64,000 bases of DNA from Pararhizobium sp. A13 (GCF_040126305.1 NZ_CP149511.1:496001-560000), one strand, 5' to 3'; numbered from the stretch's first letter, positions 34,467 through 44,370 are shown. A program made the numbers and translations. The notes: generated by a model not told the origin, from the sequence alone.

Positions 34467-35350
34467 ATCTCTCCCTCATTTTTGAAGACATGGCGCTGAA
34501 ACAAAGCGATCGCGGAGACGGCCAAGAAGAAGATGACGGCGACGGCCGAGGCAGACCCGACCTTCTGCGTCGCGTAGCCCTGCTGGAACAGGTAGTAGAT
34601 GATCGTTGTGGTCGAGCCGTTCGGCCCACCCTTGGTTAGGATCGAAACCTGGGTGAAGAGCTTCAGCGCGCCGATCGTCGTGATGACCAGCAGGAAGATA
34701 TTGACGTTGCGCAGGCCCGGCCAGGTCACGTTCCAGAAGCGTTGCCAGGCATTGGCACCGTCAATGCGGGACGCCTCGTAAAGCTCCTCGGAAATGTCCT
34801 GAAGACCGGCGAGATAGATCAGCATTTGATAAGGGAAGGTCGCCCAGGCCGATAGCACGACCATGGCCACCATGGCGGTGGACGAGGAACCGATCCAATC
34901 GACGTATTGGCCTTCACCAGCGAAAAACTGCCACGCCGCATTGAGCGGGCCATTCGGAATGCGAAAAAGCACGGCCCAGATCGCGACGATCACCGTCATC
35001 GGTAAGAGCAGCGGCACGATGGCAATCGCACGCACGGCGGGCCGGAACGGAATGCGCGCGTTCAGGATCAAAGCCGCCCCAAGCGAAATCGATAACTGGA
35101 ACGGCACGACAAGAACGGCAAATTGCAGAGTGTTGCCTATCGCCTGCCAGAACAGCGGATCGGCTAGGATGCGTTCGTAATTACGCAGCCCAACAAACTG
35201 GGTCGGCACCGGCCGTGGCACCAACCGTTGATCGGTGAACGAGAACCACAGGGAGAGGGCAAAGGGTGTGGCGATTATCACACCCAGCACAATCATCGCC
35301 GGCGCCAACATCCCAATCTGCTGCCACTTTGATTTGCTCACGACGCCCAC
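34463..35350 (-). CDS. Sugar ABC transporter permease (MalF family)
   Basis: A 295-residue permease with LAPAMIVLGVIIATPFALSL as first helix and the EAA loop ISEELYEASRIDGANAWQRF. I start at a GTG seven bases after GGAGGAG; the open frame upstream to 35428 lies in the intercistronic hairpin region and is not coding. A second GTG three codons on is possible. It lies between the solute-binding protein gene and the second permease. Confidence 0.9.
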   Translation of the reverse strand: MGVVSKSKWQQIGMLAPAMIVLGVIIATPFALSLWFSFTDQRLVPRPVPTQFVGLRNYERILADPLFWQAIGNTLQFAVLVVPFQLSISLGAALILNARIPFRPAVRAIAIVPLLLPMTVIVAIWAVLFRIPNGPLNAAWQFFAGEGQYVDWIGSSSTAMVAMVVLSAWATFPYQMLIYLAGLQDISEELYEASRIDGANAWQRFWNVTWPGLRNVNIFLLVITTIGALKLFTQVSILTKGGPNGSTTTIIYYLFQQGYATQKVGSASAVAVIFFLAVSAIALFQRHVFKNEGEM

Positions 35351-35383
35351 GGCGCACTCCTCCCATCCACAGGTTTCACTCAA

Positions 35384-35408
35384 GCCGGGTGGCAACAAAC
35401 CACCCGGC
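35384..35408. repeat. Intercistronic hairpin between binding-protein and permease genes
   Basis: GCCGGGTGG (35384-35392) and CCACCCGGC (35400-35408) form a perfect 9-bp stem with the loop CAACAAA, right after the solute-binding protein stop and about 35 bases before the permease start. No T-run follows. Such hairpins typically protect the upstream message from 3' decay or partly terminate transcription. Confidence 0.7.
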
Positions 35409-35430
35409 CTGTCCGCCGGTAAGTGCATGC

Positions 35431-36705
35431 TTACTGCTGGAATGGAGGGTAGCCAGAGTTGTCGGAGATGTCCTGGTCGACCTTTTCTGCAGCGCGATCC
35501 AGCTCGGCTTGTACATCAGCATTCCCGGTTAGGATGTTGGCCACGGCCTGAGACCAGGACGAGGTGATGACCGGATAGGCCGGATGGATTGGACGCACAA
35601 CCGCGCAGCACGACGCCTGCTGCGCGAAGAGCTCACCTTCACCGCCTTCGCTATAGCGCTTTGAAAGCGGAACCGCCGACTTGCGGGCGGGAAGGTAGCC
35701 GGTCATATCGGAGTATTTCGCAACTTGATCGGTCGACATCGCGAAGTTCAGAAACTTCGAGACTGCGTCCGTATCCGTTGAGCTGGTCGGAACTGCCCAA
35801 CCCCAGCCGCCATTCGGCGAAATCGGGCCGGCAGCGCCCATGGCCGGCGCTGGAATGAGAACGAGGTCATCGCCAAGGCCCTTCTTGTGGGCTTCCCACA
35901 TCCAGTTGCCGACCCATGAAAGCGCTGCGGTCTTTTCACCGAAGAACTTGTTGTCGCCGGCGCTGGCCGGAACGACATAGCCATCCTTCACCCAATCGGC
36001 GAGGCGCTGCATCACAGCGACATTCTTGTCGGAATTCATTACGCCCTTGGCCACCCAGGTTTTCCGATCGATCAGGTCGCCGCCATTCGACTGCACCAAG
36101 GGCGAAAAGCCATAGGTCAGCCATTCCCCGGCACCATAATTGAGCTTCACATCGAGCGGCCATTCAATGCCGGGCTGCTTCTTGAGGGTCGCCAGTACCT
36201 GCTCGAATTGTTCGGCAGTCCAGGCTTCCTTGATCGCCTTTGGGATCTGGATTCCAGCTGCGTCGAGGATGGCCTTATTGCCCCAGAGAAGAACCGAACT
36301 GTCATATGGGCTGACGAAATAAACCTTGCCGTCCGGACTGTAAGTGCCCTGAGCCCGGACCGCCGGCATCAGATCGTCAAGTATCGTCGGCTCCAGCATC
36401 GGATCCAACGGCCGGATCGTTCCGGCCCAGACCATCGATGCCATGTTCGGACCGTCCAGCATGATAACATCGGGCAAGCCGGCCGACATCGTGGCAGCTT
36501 GGACAGCTTCATTGTAGCCCGGAACCGGCACGAGGCGGACGGTCAGTCCGTCCTTGTTGGACGCATTGAAAGCGTTCTCGAGCTGAGCGAAATACCCCTT
36601 TTCCGCGTCGCCATCGATAACCCATGCGGTCAATTCCTTGGCGTAAGATGCAGACGTGGTGAGAAATGCCACCAATGCGGTAGCGGTCAGATTAAAACAT
36701 TTCAT
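35431..36705 (-). CDS. Sugar ABC transporter periplasmic binding protein
   Basis: The 424-residue protein has a signal peptide (MKCFNLTATALVAFLTTSAS, cleavage after ...YAK or SYA) and the family 1 binding fold, with GLPDVIMLDGPNMASMVWAG near the hinge and aromatic patches typical of oligosaccharide binders (GNWMWEAHKKGL). It is the first gene of the GH32-containing operon. Two inverted operator-like repeats lie 57-104 bp upstream, between it and the LacI gene. Confidence 0.93.
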   Translation of the reverse strand: MKCFNLTATALVAFLTTSASYAKELTAWVIDGDAEKGYFAQLENAFNASNKDGLTVRLVPVPGYNEAVQAATMSAGLPDVIMLDGPNMASMVWAGTIRPLDPMLEPTILDDLMPAVRAQGTYSPDGKVYFVSPYDSSVLLWGNKAILDAAGIQIPKAIKEAWTAEQFEQVLATLKKQPGIEWPLDVKLNYGAGEWLTYGFSPLVQSNGGDLIDRKTWVAKGVMNSDKNVAVMQRLADWVKDGYVVPASAGDNKFFGEKTAALSWVGNWMWEAHKKGLGDDLVLIPAPAMGAAGPISPNGGWGWAVPTSSTDTDAVSKFLNFAMSTDQVAKYSDMTGYLPARKSAVPLSKRYSEGGEGELFAQQASCCAVVRPIHPAYPVITSSWSQAVANILTGNADVQAELDRAAEKVDQDISDNSGYPPFQQ

Positions 36706-36761
36706 GTCGTCCTCCCCGAGATCTCGTCAGCGCCACTCCGCTGACGCCATCCTACGTCAAA

Positions 36762-36809
36762 GACAACGTAAGACATTATGGGACTTAAAGGGAAATGACT
36801 TACGTTGTC
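36762..36809. promoter_or_regulatory. Paired operator sites of the GH32/sugar transport operon
   Basis: GACAACGTAAGACA (36762-36775) and TGACTTACGTTGTC (36796-36809) are inverted copies of the motif GACAACGTAAGnCA, with centres 34 bp apart and the ACGT core usual for LacI-family sites. They lie between the LacI gene and the binding-protein gene. The neighbouring LacI protein (36847-37830) is the probable ligand. Confidence 0.65.
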
Positions 36810-36846
36810 AATACGGGCGCAACTCGATTTTGGGATGCCTCGGAGC

Positions 36847-37830
36847 CTAGAACGACACCCTGGAGATGAAGGTGCCGGGTACCCGGGTGATGACCGGTGG
36901 CGGAGGGGTTTCCGCGCAAGCTGCTTCCATCGCAGTCCTGCCCATCTCATAGTAGGGCAAAGCCACGGTCGACAGACCCGGCCGCAGGTGATGGGTGACT
37001 AATATCTGATCGTCAAAGCTGGCAACACCGATATCGCGACCGACGCGCAGGCCCGCGTGTTCCAGCAAGAGATAGACATCAATCGCCATGAGATCCTGTC
37101 CGCAGATCAGGATGTCGGGCCGCTCCCCCGACAAAAGTGGCGTTAGCACTTCATCGATAACGAATACATGTCCACTCTCCGTCCTCTCCAGAGCCGGAGC
37201 TACGCGCCCCGAGAGATCTAGTCCCCGCTCGCGTCCTGCTTGCAGATATCCCTGCCGGCGCAGGATCGCAGCGTCGTGATCGTCTGAGAGATTCAAGAAG
37301 AAGGGGCGCGAATAACCCTTTGCGAAGACGCGCCGCATCAAATCCAGAGCCATTTGTTGGTCGTCGGGCACAAACGCCGGATGCTGTCCCGCCGGATCGT
37401 AACAATTTAGCATGATGCGCGGCGTTGCCGAGGAGATGCTGATCGGCCGATGATAGACCGTCGCATAGATCACCGCTTCGGCGCGAAACTGGCGCAGTTG
37501 CGTTTCCGCCATGGCTTTGGCTTGACCACCGGCATCGATATTGAAAAGCATCATCTGCTTGCCGAGTTCCCAGGCCATGTCCTGCGCGCCACGAATGAGG
37601 TCGATCGAGGAGTTCGACATCGCAACGCCGTCCGCAAGAAAGCCGATCACGTTGCTTTTCTTGCTTCGCATGACCTGCGCTGCGATATTGGGCTCATAAC
37701 CAAGATCGCGCATGGCCTTTTCGACCTTCGCGCGCGTTCTCGGCTTTACCGAAGTATCTCCGTTGACCACCCTGGACACAGTCTTCAGCGAAACCCCAGT
37801 CGCTTTAGCGACATCGATTTGAGTCTTCAT
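36847..37830 (-). CDS. LacI-family regulator of the fructo-oligosaccharide operon
   Basis: The 327-residue protein begins MKTQIDVAKATGVSLKTVSR followed by VVNGDTSVKPRTRAKVEKAM, a clear LacI HTH and hinge, then a sugar-sensing domain. I start at MKTQ (AAGG upstream) rather than the earlier ATG ten codons before. It lies directly upstream of, and in the same direction as, the transport operon, with the paired sites in between, so it is the likely local repressor. The effector is probably the imported sugar or its fructose product. Confidence 0.92.
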   Translation of the reverse strand: MKTQIDVAKATGVSLKTVSRVVNGDTSVKPRTRAKVEKAMRDLGYEPNIAAQVMRSKKSNVIGFLADGVAMSNSSIDLIRGAQDMAWELGKQMMLFNIDAGGQAKAMAETQLRQFRAEAVIYATVYHRPISISSATPRIMLNCYDPAGQHPAFVPDDQQMALDLMRRVFAKGYSRPFFLNLSDDHDAAILRRQGYLQAGRERGLDLSGRVAPALERTESGHVFVIDEVLTPLLSGERPDILICGQDLMAIDVYLLLEHAGLRVGRDIGVASFDDQILVTHHLRPGLSTVALPYYEMGRTAMEAACAETPPPPVITRVPGTFISRVSF

Positions 37831-38581
37831 ACCTTGCCTTTTTTCGGCAGTTCCTTGCATTTTGCCCCGGCCGAGACGGCGAAAAATGAAGTCAACTTAA
37901 GCGATTGCTCCCAGTTTTCGAAGGCCGCCAAGCCATTTTGAACGACAGATAACAGAACGAATGCCACACAGCCAGACAAGGCGTGCCGCGAACGTCTGGT
38001 CCAGTGCGCTTGAGGCAAATGCACGCCGCGGCGTCGCCACCTAACGGAAATCGATCTTCTCAGGGTGCAGGTTGGAGATTTCGTATTCCCGGTGAGGCGA
38101 AATTCCCGACGATGTTGATACAACGAACTCAAGGTGATGAACCGTCACGGTCCTTGGAGTGTCATTTCGCCCCCAACCGGAACTGACCCCAAATACAGCC
38201 GTGTCGTACTTTCCGCGGTGAAAAAGCGACCACACATCCTCTTGGACAACATGGCGAAGACTGGCTGACGAGAGATCGGGAAGATGGCTCGATAGAGCAC
38301 AATGCGGAGGCCTTCCGGCTTAGAACTCGCATGGAGTGCACGCCACCAAACTGAGGTGACGTGATCAACAATGCCTGCCCTTCAAGCCAGGCCCAAGTTC
38401 ATCTAACCGCATGTCCACCCTATGTATGATAAAGGACGCTATCACTTATACTGGCCTTTTCGCATGGTGATGGCGCGGAGTTCAATCCATGCGTACCGAT
38501 CGTTTGAACGGATAAACGGTCGCCAGAAGTCCGGACGCTGCGTCAAGGATATCGTTTCCGTTTGAGAAGGGGCAGGGCCCA
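37831..38581. other. Gene-poor interval
   Basis: About 750 bp between the LacI gene and the toxin-antitoxin operator. It contains the LacI gene's upstream region. I see no credible open frame with a ribosome site and no recognisable domain in any frame. Confidence 0.5.
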
Positions 38582-38631
38582 CGTAACGACACCATCATTA
38601 CGATGCTGCTTGTAACGAAGATGTCGTTACG
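38582..38631. promoter_or_regulatory. Operator region of the toxin-antitoxin pair
   Basis: CGTAACGACA (38582-38591) and TGTCGTTACG (38622-38631) form a perfect 10-bp inverted repeat; a third half-site GTAACGA lies at 38612-38618. The repeats end 30 bp before the antitoxin ATG, as expected for autoregulation by a DUF1778-type antitoxin with its toxin. Confidence 0.7.
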
Positions 38632-38661
38632 CTATATATCGGTTGAAGATAGGAGTTTCCC

Positions 38662-39452
<791 letters not shown>

Positions 39453-39531
39453 TATCATCGTCAGTCGCTTGAGAAAGCGCGGACATTGCGGCAGCATGGC
39501 GCCTCTATCCACACGTTCGCGACAGTGCCTC

Positions 39532-39630
39532 GATACGGCAACAGTCGCTGACCGCTGGCACTTGACGGAGGATGCCAGCCGGGCATCCGATGCGGTGCGC
39601 AAATCCATGCGCCAGATCCGAACGGCGCGT
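39532..39630 (+). pseudogene. ISL3-family transposase remnant
   Basis: One frame reads TVADRWHLTEDASRASDAVR followed by KSMRQIRTA, which resembles the conserved core of ISL3 transposases (VADRWHLMENAS...AVRKSM). Only about 30 residues are recognisable and no terminal repeats are evident, so this is a short relic between the toxin gene and the helicase. The rest of 39453-39845 shows no gene. Confidence 0.55.
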
Positions 39631-39845
39631 TTTGAACGCAGCAACGGAGGAGCGGGGTGCCTGATCACCCATCCACGGTGTCCTGTTTTCTATCCCTCTT
39701 TTGTCAGGATCGCCATTGCTCAGGTTTTCGCGACTGAAATTAATCAAGCAAAAACAATATCATCTTGCGCTGCCGGGGAAGTTCTGAAGGATCCGTAGGC
39801 GGCTCGCCGTGTTTCAGAGATATCCGTGCGGCACCCGCCATCGGA

Positions 39846-41912
39846 CTATTTCCACATCGTCCGCATCCTTGCGGCGACATCGATACGGATCTGTCGGGCA
39901 CTCCGTTCGGCGGCGGCGGCGTTCACAACGGGCCACGTTGCCGTTTCGAAGAACTGAAGAAGTGTCGCTGGAATGAAGCGGGTTCGCGACGCATACACGT
40001 GGCGGTCACCCTGCGCGTTCTGGCCGCCCGTGAAGAACCGTTGGGGCGTGACCAGCGTCAGGCTGTCTTTCGCCCGCGTCATGCCGACGTAGAGCAGCCG
40101 GCGCTCTTCCTCGATGTCATCCGTGGTGCCGGTTCCGAGATCAGAGGGGATGCACCCGTCGACGACGTTCAGCATAAAAACGGACCGCCATTCCTGCCCT
40201 TTGGCGGAATGGATAGTGGAAAGAATGAGATAGTCCTCATCGAGGAGCGGCACGCCTGCCTGATCACTCGTGGCGTCCGGCGGATCCAAGGTCAACTCGG
40301 TGAGGAAACGCTCCCGGCTCGGATATCCCGCCGCAATTTGCTCAAGCTGAAGCAGGTCCGCCTTTCGTGTCTCGGCATCCTCATGGATTCGGTCAAAGTG
40401 GGGTTCGTACCACTCGCGCGCCTGAGTGATTTCGGCGGGCCAGCCGGCATTGGCTTTTCCTAGACCCACAAGAAGCTTCGCCAAAGACTGCCAATCGTCA
40501 CCAGCGCGTGGCGGAGCTGGAATTTCCAGAAGCGCCATCAAAGGCTCGGGGTCTGTGGCAATCGCATCGAGAATCCTGGCAGCCGTCTGGGGTCCGACGC
40601 CGGGTAGAAACTGTAGCAGCCGAAAGCCGGCGACGCGGTCGCGCGGGTTTTGAGCGAACCTCAGAATTGCTAGCATGTCTTTTACATGGGCGCTGTCCAG
40701 GAACTTGAGGCCACCGAATTTGACGAATGGGATGTTTCGGCGCGTCAGTTCCACTTCCAGCGGGCCGCTATGGCTCGAGGCGCGGAAGAGGACAGCCTGC
40801 TGCTTGAGCGTCATGCCGGCTTCGCGGTTCTCCAGCACTTGTTCGACGATGTAGTTCGCCTGGTCGTTCTCATCCTTGACTGTCAACAGCTTCGGCCGCT
40901 CCGCCGACTGTCTGTCGGTCCAGAGGTTCTTGGTGAAGCGCTCGCGCGCCAGGTCGATAACGCCATTGGCGGCAGCAAGGATCGGCTGGGTCGAACGATA
41001 GTTTCGATCGAGGGTGATGACCTCCGCGGCGGGACTGAACTCCTTCGGGAAATCGAGGATGTTTCGAACAGTGGCTGCACGGAACGAATAGATGGACTGC
41101 GCATCGTCACCGACGACGGTCAGGCCGCGGCCGCCCGGCTTCAAGGCCAACAGGACCGAGGACTGCAGGCGATTGGTGTCCTGATATTCATCCACCAGCA
41201 CGTGGTCGAAGCGGTCGCCGATGTCCTCGGCGAGCTCGGGGTCTCTGACTATCTGTGCCCAGTAGAGAAGAAGGTCGTCGTAGTCCAAGACGCTCTGCGC
41301 CTGTTTGGCGTCCACATAAGCCGCAAAGAGCCGCTTCAAATGCTCTTCCCATCCGGCGACCCAAGGGTAGTGCTTGCGAAGCACCTCTTTGAGTGGAGCC
41401 TCAGAGTTTACCGTGCGAGAGTAGATGGAGAGGCATGTGCCCTTGGTCGGAAAGCGGCTGTCTGTTTTGGAAAGACCCAGCTCGTGGCGGGACAGATTCA
41501 TCAGGTCGGCCGAGTCTTCGCGGTCGTGGATGGTGAAGTCGACATTGAGTCCGATCTGCTCGGCGTAGATCCGAAGAAGACGCGCTCCGATTCCATGGAA
41601 CGTCCCGGCCCAGGCAAGCGCATCGGTCATGACTGCGGCGTTCGCTCCCAGAACCTGGCGACAGATGCGCTCGACCCTTCTCGACATCTCGGCGGCCGCG
41701 CGACGAGAGAACGTCATCAGCAAGATGCGACGAGGATCGGCACCATTGACGATAAGGTGAGCCACGCGGTGTGCCAGCGTATTGGTCTTTCCCGAACCGG
41801 CACCCGCAATGATCAGGAGAGGGGACGCGACGTGGCTACCGACATGCGTCACCCCGTGCATGACAGCACTGCGCTGCTGATTATTCAGTTTTTCCAGGTA
41901 GGTCGCGACCAA
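39846..41912 (-). CDS. UvrD/Rep-family superfamily 1 DNA helicase
   Basis: This 688-residue helicase has the SF1 motifs in order: Q-like NNQQRSAV near the N-terminus, Walker A AGAGSGKTNTL, motif II VDEYQDTN, motif III VGDDAQSIYSFR, motif IV DRNYRSTQPIL, motif V STIHSAKGQEW and motif VI LLYVGMTRAK. It unwinds DNA 3'-5' using ATP. The length is close to UvrD/PcrA, but the location next to mobile debris and the lack of repair-gene neighbours suggest an accessory paralogue rather than the housekeeping uvrD. No nuclease domain or defence partner was found beside it. Confidence 0.92.
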   Translation of the reverse strand: MVATYLEKLNNQQRSAVMHGVTHVGSHVASPLLIIAGAGSGKTNTLAHRVAHLIVNGADPRRILLMTFSRRAAAEMSRRVERICRQVLGANAAVMTDALAWAGTFHGIGARLLRIYAEQIGLNVDFTIHDREDSADLMNLSRHELGLSKTDSRFPTKGTCLSIYSRTVNSEAPLKEVLRKHYPWVAGWEEHLKRLFAAYVDAKQAQSVLDYDDLLLYWAQIVRDPELAEDIGDRFDHVLVDEYQDTNRLQSSVLLALKPGGRGLTVVGDDAQSIYSFRAATVRNILDFPKEFSPAAEVITLDRNYRSTQPILAAANGVIDLARERFTKNLWTDRQSAERPKLLTVKDENDQANYIVEQVLENREAGMTLKQQAVLFRASSHSGPLEVELTRRNIPFVKFGGLKFLDSAHVKDMLAILRFAQNPRDRVAGFRLLQFLPGVGPQTAARILDAIATDPEPLMALLEIPAPPRAGDDWQSLAKLLVGLGKANAGWPAEITQAREWYEPHFDRIHEDAETRKADLLQLEQIAAGYPSRERFLTELTLDPPDATSDQAGVPLLDEDYLILSTIHSAKGQEWRSVFMLNVVDGCIPSDLGTGTTDDIEEERRLLYVGMTRAKDSLTLVTPQRFFTGGQNAQGDRHVYASRTRFIPATLLQFFETATWPVVNAAAAERSARQIRIDVAARMRTMWK

Positions 41913-42500
41913 GCCTTGCCCCCCAATGTGCTGTCGGTTCTCGCCGTACAGAAGCGAAGCGATTACCGGGGAAAGCCCTCTATCAGCGTCCGCGACCTCG
42001 TCCCTCCGTCAGTAAGAACAAAGGAAGAACTAGCACCTATCACTACCTTTGAAAAGACGTGAGCCGCACTTTCGACGGCTGTTCGATGCCTCGATCCTAG
42101 TTATTAAAGACCTCTCCTCTCGGAACCAGGTACTTCGCCCACAGGGTAACCACATCCACGTCGCAGCACATCTAAGGGCCATCACCCGTCTTGACGCCTT
42201 GCTGCAGCACTACGGTCGCGCGTGCAACGCTGTCCGGGTTTACGAAGGGCTCTCCCCGAAAGGGTCGAGCGCCCTTCGCGTTTCCACGACGTGACGCGGT
42301 CGCCGCGCCGAAACCAGATGGCAATGGAGGGTAGACGCCATCCACGCTACCTTCGCTTAGGCAGTCCTGTGAGGTTCTCCGGATCACATCGATGACGCGG
42401 TGGCGCTGCAGGCGGGTGACCTAATGGTCTGAACGGGGGGACGGATCTCAAGCGACGCGCGCATCGGGCGCGACGCTTGACGTGCTATTTCTACGGCCGG
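41913..42500. other. Gene-poor interval upstream of the helicase
   Basis: About 590 bp between the helicase start and the end of the luxI-linked gene. Open frames here are short and without motifs or ribosome sites. It should include the helicase promoter. Confidence 0.5.
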
Positions 42501-42821
42501 TCAGCTTTCGCCTTCAACAGCGTCGTATGCCCAGTTCCAAGGGAAACAGACAAGGACGGTACAGTCGTCGAGTTCTGAACTTAGGCGCGGCGTGAGCGCG
42601 GTCGCGCCGATCTTGAAGTCCGGCAGTGGAGTTATTCCCTGGGCGTCATAAGCCGCGAGCTTGACCATGCCGATGAGGTACAGCAATTCGGCCGCCTTTG
42701 GGGTGGGTTTGCGGTCTGTGATGACCTGGATCGTCGCCTCCAAATCATTCATGATGTTGGCGACATAGTCGCTGATGTATCCAGTCCTATCGGTGGCATG
42801 CACTTTCTGAATCTGGCCCAT
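42501..42821 (-). CDS. Small hypothetical protein co-transcribed with the AHL synthase
   Basis: A 106-residue protein starts 11 bp after the luxI-like stop, with GGAGGA before its ATG. It has an N-terminal helical region (GYISDYVANIMNDLEATIQV, then KAAELLYLIGMVKLAAYDAQ) and a C-terminal strand-rich end with VLVCFPWNWAYDAVEGES. There is no signal peptide, membrane segment or HTH. I do not recognise the family. Position suggests a modulator or accessory of the quorum circuit, as CinS is for CinI in R. leguminosarum, but I see no sequence similarity that would support homology. Confidence 0.7.
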   Translation of the reverse strand: MGQIQKVHATDRTGYISDYVANIMNDLEATIQVITDRKPTPKAAELLYLIGMVKLAAYDAQGITPLPDFKIGATALTPRLSSELDDCTVLVCFPWNWAYDAVEGES

Positions 42822-42832
42822 AATTTCCTCCT

Positions 42833-43546
42833 TCAGCCGAATGCCTTGTTTGTGGGATGACCATCAATTGCCCGTGCCTCACCTCGAGCAAGGAATGGCA
42901 GTCTTTTCAAATTTTCATCGGGCCTGACTGGATTTGGCGTGTCCAATGCAATGGCGAGAGTGCTGCCATGCATCGAGTAAATGCGCTGATGCAGTATCAG
43001 GCCTGCCGCTGACGGCCTCGCCTCGATAGGGACTACCAATTTCTCTTCCAGAACCGATGGTTGATTGAGAATGGTCACATCCCAACCGGTGGTGACGAGC
43101 AGATTGACCAGTTTTGGATGCGTTTCAACGATCAGTGCCTCAATGCCGGCGGTGAGGCAAAACTCCATCACACCTGTCATCAGAATGTGTGAAGCCAGGA
43201 CTCCGTTCAGCCGGATTTCCCCCTGGGTCGCGACACACCGGGTCCATTCATAAACTGCATGTTCGCGTCGCCAGGGGCGGCCGCCCATGAGATGTGGGTA
43301 GACGTCAGAAAGCAGGTGAGGCGCAGTCGTTGGCAGGAGCCGTGAATACCCGACCACCTTTGGCCCCGAAAAGAGGGCGAGATGGATTGCTTGATCAGTG
43401 TCGAACTGGTCTACCTCACGACCATCGGCGCGCCTTATCTCCTCCCACCCAAACCGCTCGACAAACTGCAGATGTCGAAAGCGCCAGATATTCTCCATGG
43501 TATCCCAATGTCGAGCGATGGAGTCGCCGAAGAACACTTTCAGCAT
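42833..43546 (-). CDS. LuxI-family acyl-homoserine lactone synthase
   Basis: The 237-residue protein shows the conserved LuxI residues: Arg24, Phe28 and Trp34 in RHLQFVERFGW, the acidic FDTDQA near 48-53, the arginine of GYSRLLPT, and Glu/Arg in VYEWTRCVA. It makes an N-acyl-homoserine lactone from SAM and acyl-ACP in the cytoplasm. It is somewhat longer than typical LuxI (about 200-220), with an extended tail. The gene lies 74 bp after luxR in the same direction. A hairpin covering the ribosome site may control its translation. Confidence 0.94.
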   Translation of the reverse strand: MLKVFFGDSIARHWDTMENIWRFRHLQFVERFGWEEIRRADGREVDQFDTDQAIHLALFSGPKVVGYSRLLPTTAPHLLSDVYPHLMGGRPWRREHAVYEWTRCVATQGEIRLNGVLASHILMTGVMEFCLTAGIEALIVETHPKLVNLLVTTGWDVTILNQPSVLEEKLVVPIEARPSAAGLILHQRIYSMHGSTLAIALDTPNPVRPDENLKRLPFLARGEARAIDGHPTNKAFG

Positions 43547-43549
43547 TTC

Positions 43550-43574
43550 ATTCCCCCAATGTTTTCAGGGGAAT
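43550..43574 (-). promoter_or_regulatory. Inverted repeat covering the luxI ribosome-binding site
   Basis: On the minus strand ATTCCCC (43574-43568) pairs with GGGGAAT (43556-43550) across about 11 bases. The second arm belongs to GGGGGA, the only good ribosome site of luxI, five bases before the ATG. The repeat could be an RNA hairpin that masks the site, or an unusual lux-box-like operator; its position after the expected transcription start favours the first. Confidence 0.55.
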
Positions 43575-43620
43575 GCTGCAGTATTTCAGAATATGTTTAA
43601 ATGAGTAAATTTACCTAGTT

Positions 43621-44370
43621 TTAGCGCAAAATTCCGAGTCTGAAGCTCTCTGCCACCATCTGTGCTGTGTTCACAACATTCAGCTTCTTCTGCGCATTCC
43701 CGATTTCATTTTGGATCGTACGCGGGGAGCGGCCCATGATGTCCGCAATCTCGGAGGACGTTTTTCCAGCCGCGCACCATTGAAGGACCTCGCGCTCCCT
43801 CGGTGTAATGTTCAAGGAGGTAAGATGTCGTGAGGTGGCTTCATCGGTGAGCAGGGCCTTTAACCCATTGTGCGCGTATATAGAGATGATGTGGAGCGCG
43901 CCTCTGGCCTCCTGCGAGATGTCGACTTTTTCCGCGCCAAACGTCACTATAGCTTGGAAGCCGCCGGCCGAGTGAAGGGGTACGCTGTAGCCATCGTTCA
44001 TCTTGAACTCAGTGGCCTCGTTCATGACGCGCCGAGCTTCGCGGTTCAGTTTCCGCCCCTTTAGAGCTTCCGACCAGACAAATGCATCATCCTGCATCTT
44101 GGTGCGATAAATAACCGGATCTACGTGAACATAATTCCTCTTCACGTAACGTTCGAACCATTCGTCCGGCCAGGCATTCAGCATGAAGTAGGGGTCAATG
44201 CGTTCGTGGGGTAGCGGAATCCCCGATATAGCGAAGCAGTCAAAGCCGAAGATGTGGGCAGCCTTTTCCAGTGGTTGGAGAATATCCGTCTTTGTTTTCG
44301 CGCCCTTGGTTTCTGTCAAAAAATCAAACATCGCGTTGGCAGTAGCCAACTTTTCCGTGTCGGTGACCAT
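43621..44370 (-). CDS. LuxR-family quorum-sensing regulator
   Basis: This 249-residue regulator has an N-terminal autoinducer-binding domain (tryptophans in LNAWPDEWFERYVKRNYVHV, then DPVI and FVWSEAL) and a C-terminal LuxR HTH (NITPREREVLQWCAAGKTSS followed by EIADIMGRSPRTIQNEIGNA). It should bind the lactone made by the adjacent synthase and switch genes at high density. The genes are arranged luxR-luxI-small ORF in one direction. The ATG at 44370 has GAGGGGAGC before it. Confidence 0.93.
   Translation of the reverse strand: MVTDTEKLATANAMFDFLTETKGAKTKTDILQPLEKAAHIFGFDCFAISGIPLPHERIDPYFMLNAWPDEWFERYVKRNYVHVDPVIYRTKMQDDAFVWSEALKGRKLNREARRVMNEATEFKMNDGYSVPLHSAGGFQAIVTFGAEKVDISQEARGALHIISIYAHNGLKALLTDEATSRHLTSLNITPREREVLQWCAAGKTSSEIADIMGRSPRTIQNEIGNAQKKLNVVNTAQMVAESFRLGILR

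Noticed and set aside
37831..38581. Possible hidden gene between the LacI gene and the toxin-antitoxin pair
   Set aside because: All frames are short or lack start signals and domains; nothing could be supported.
39846..41912. Helicase considered as part of a defence system
   Set aside because: No nuclease, methylase or other defence partner adjoins it, and neighbours are a toxin-antitoxin pair and gene-poor DNA. A plain UvrD-type helicase is the simplest call.
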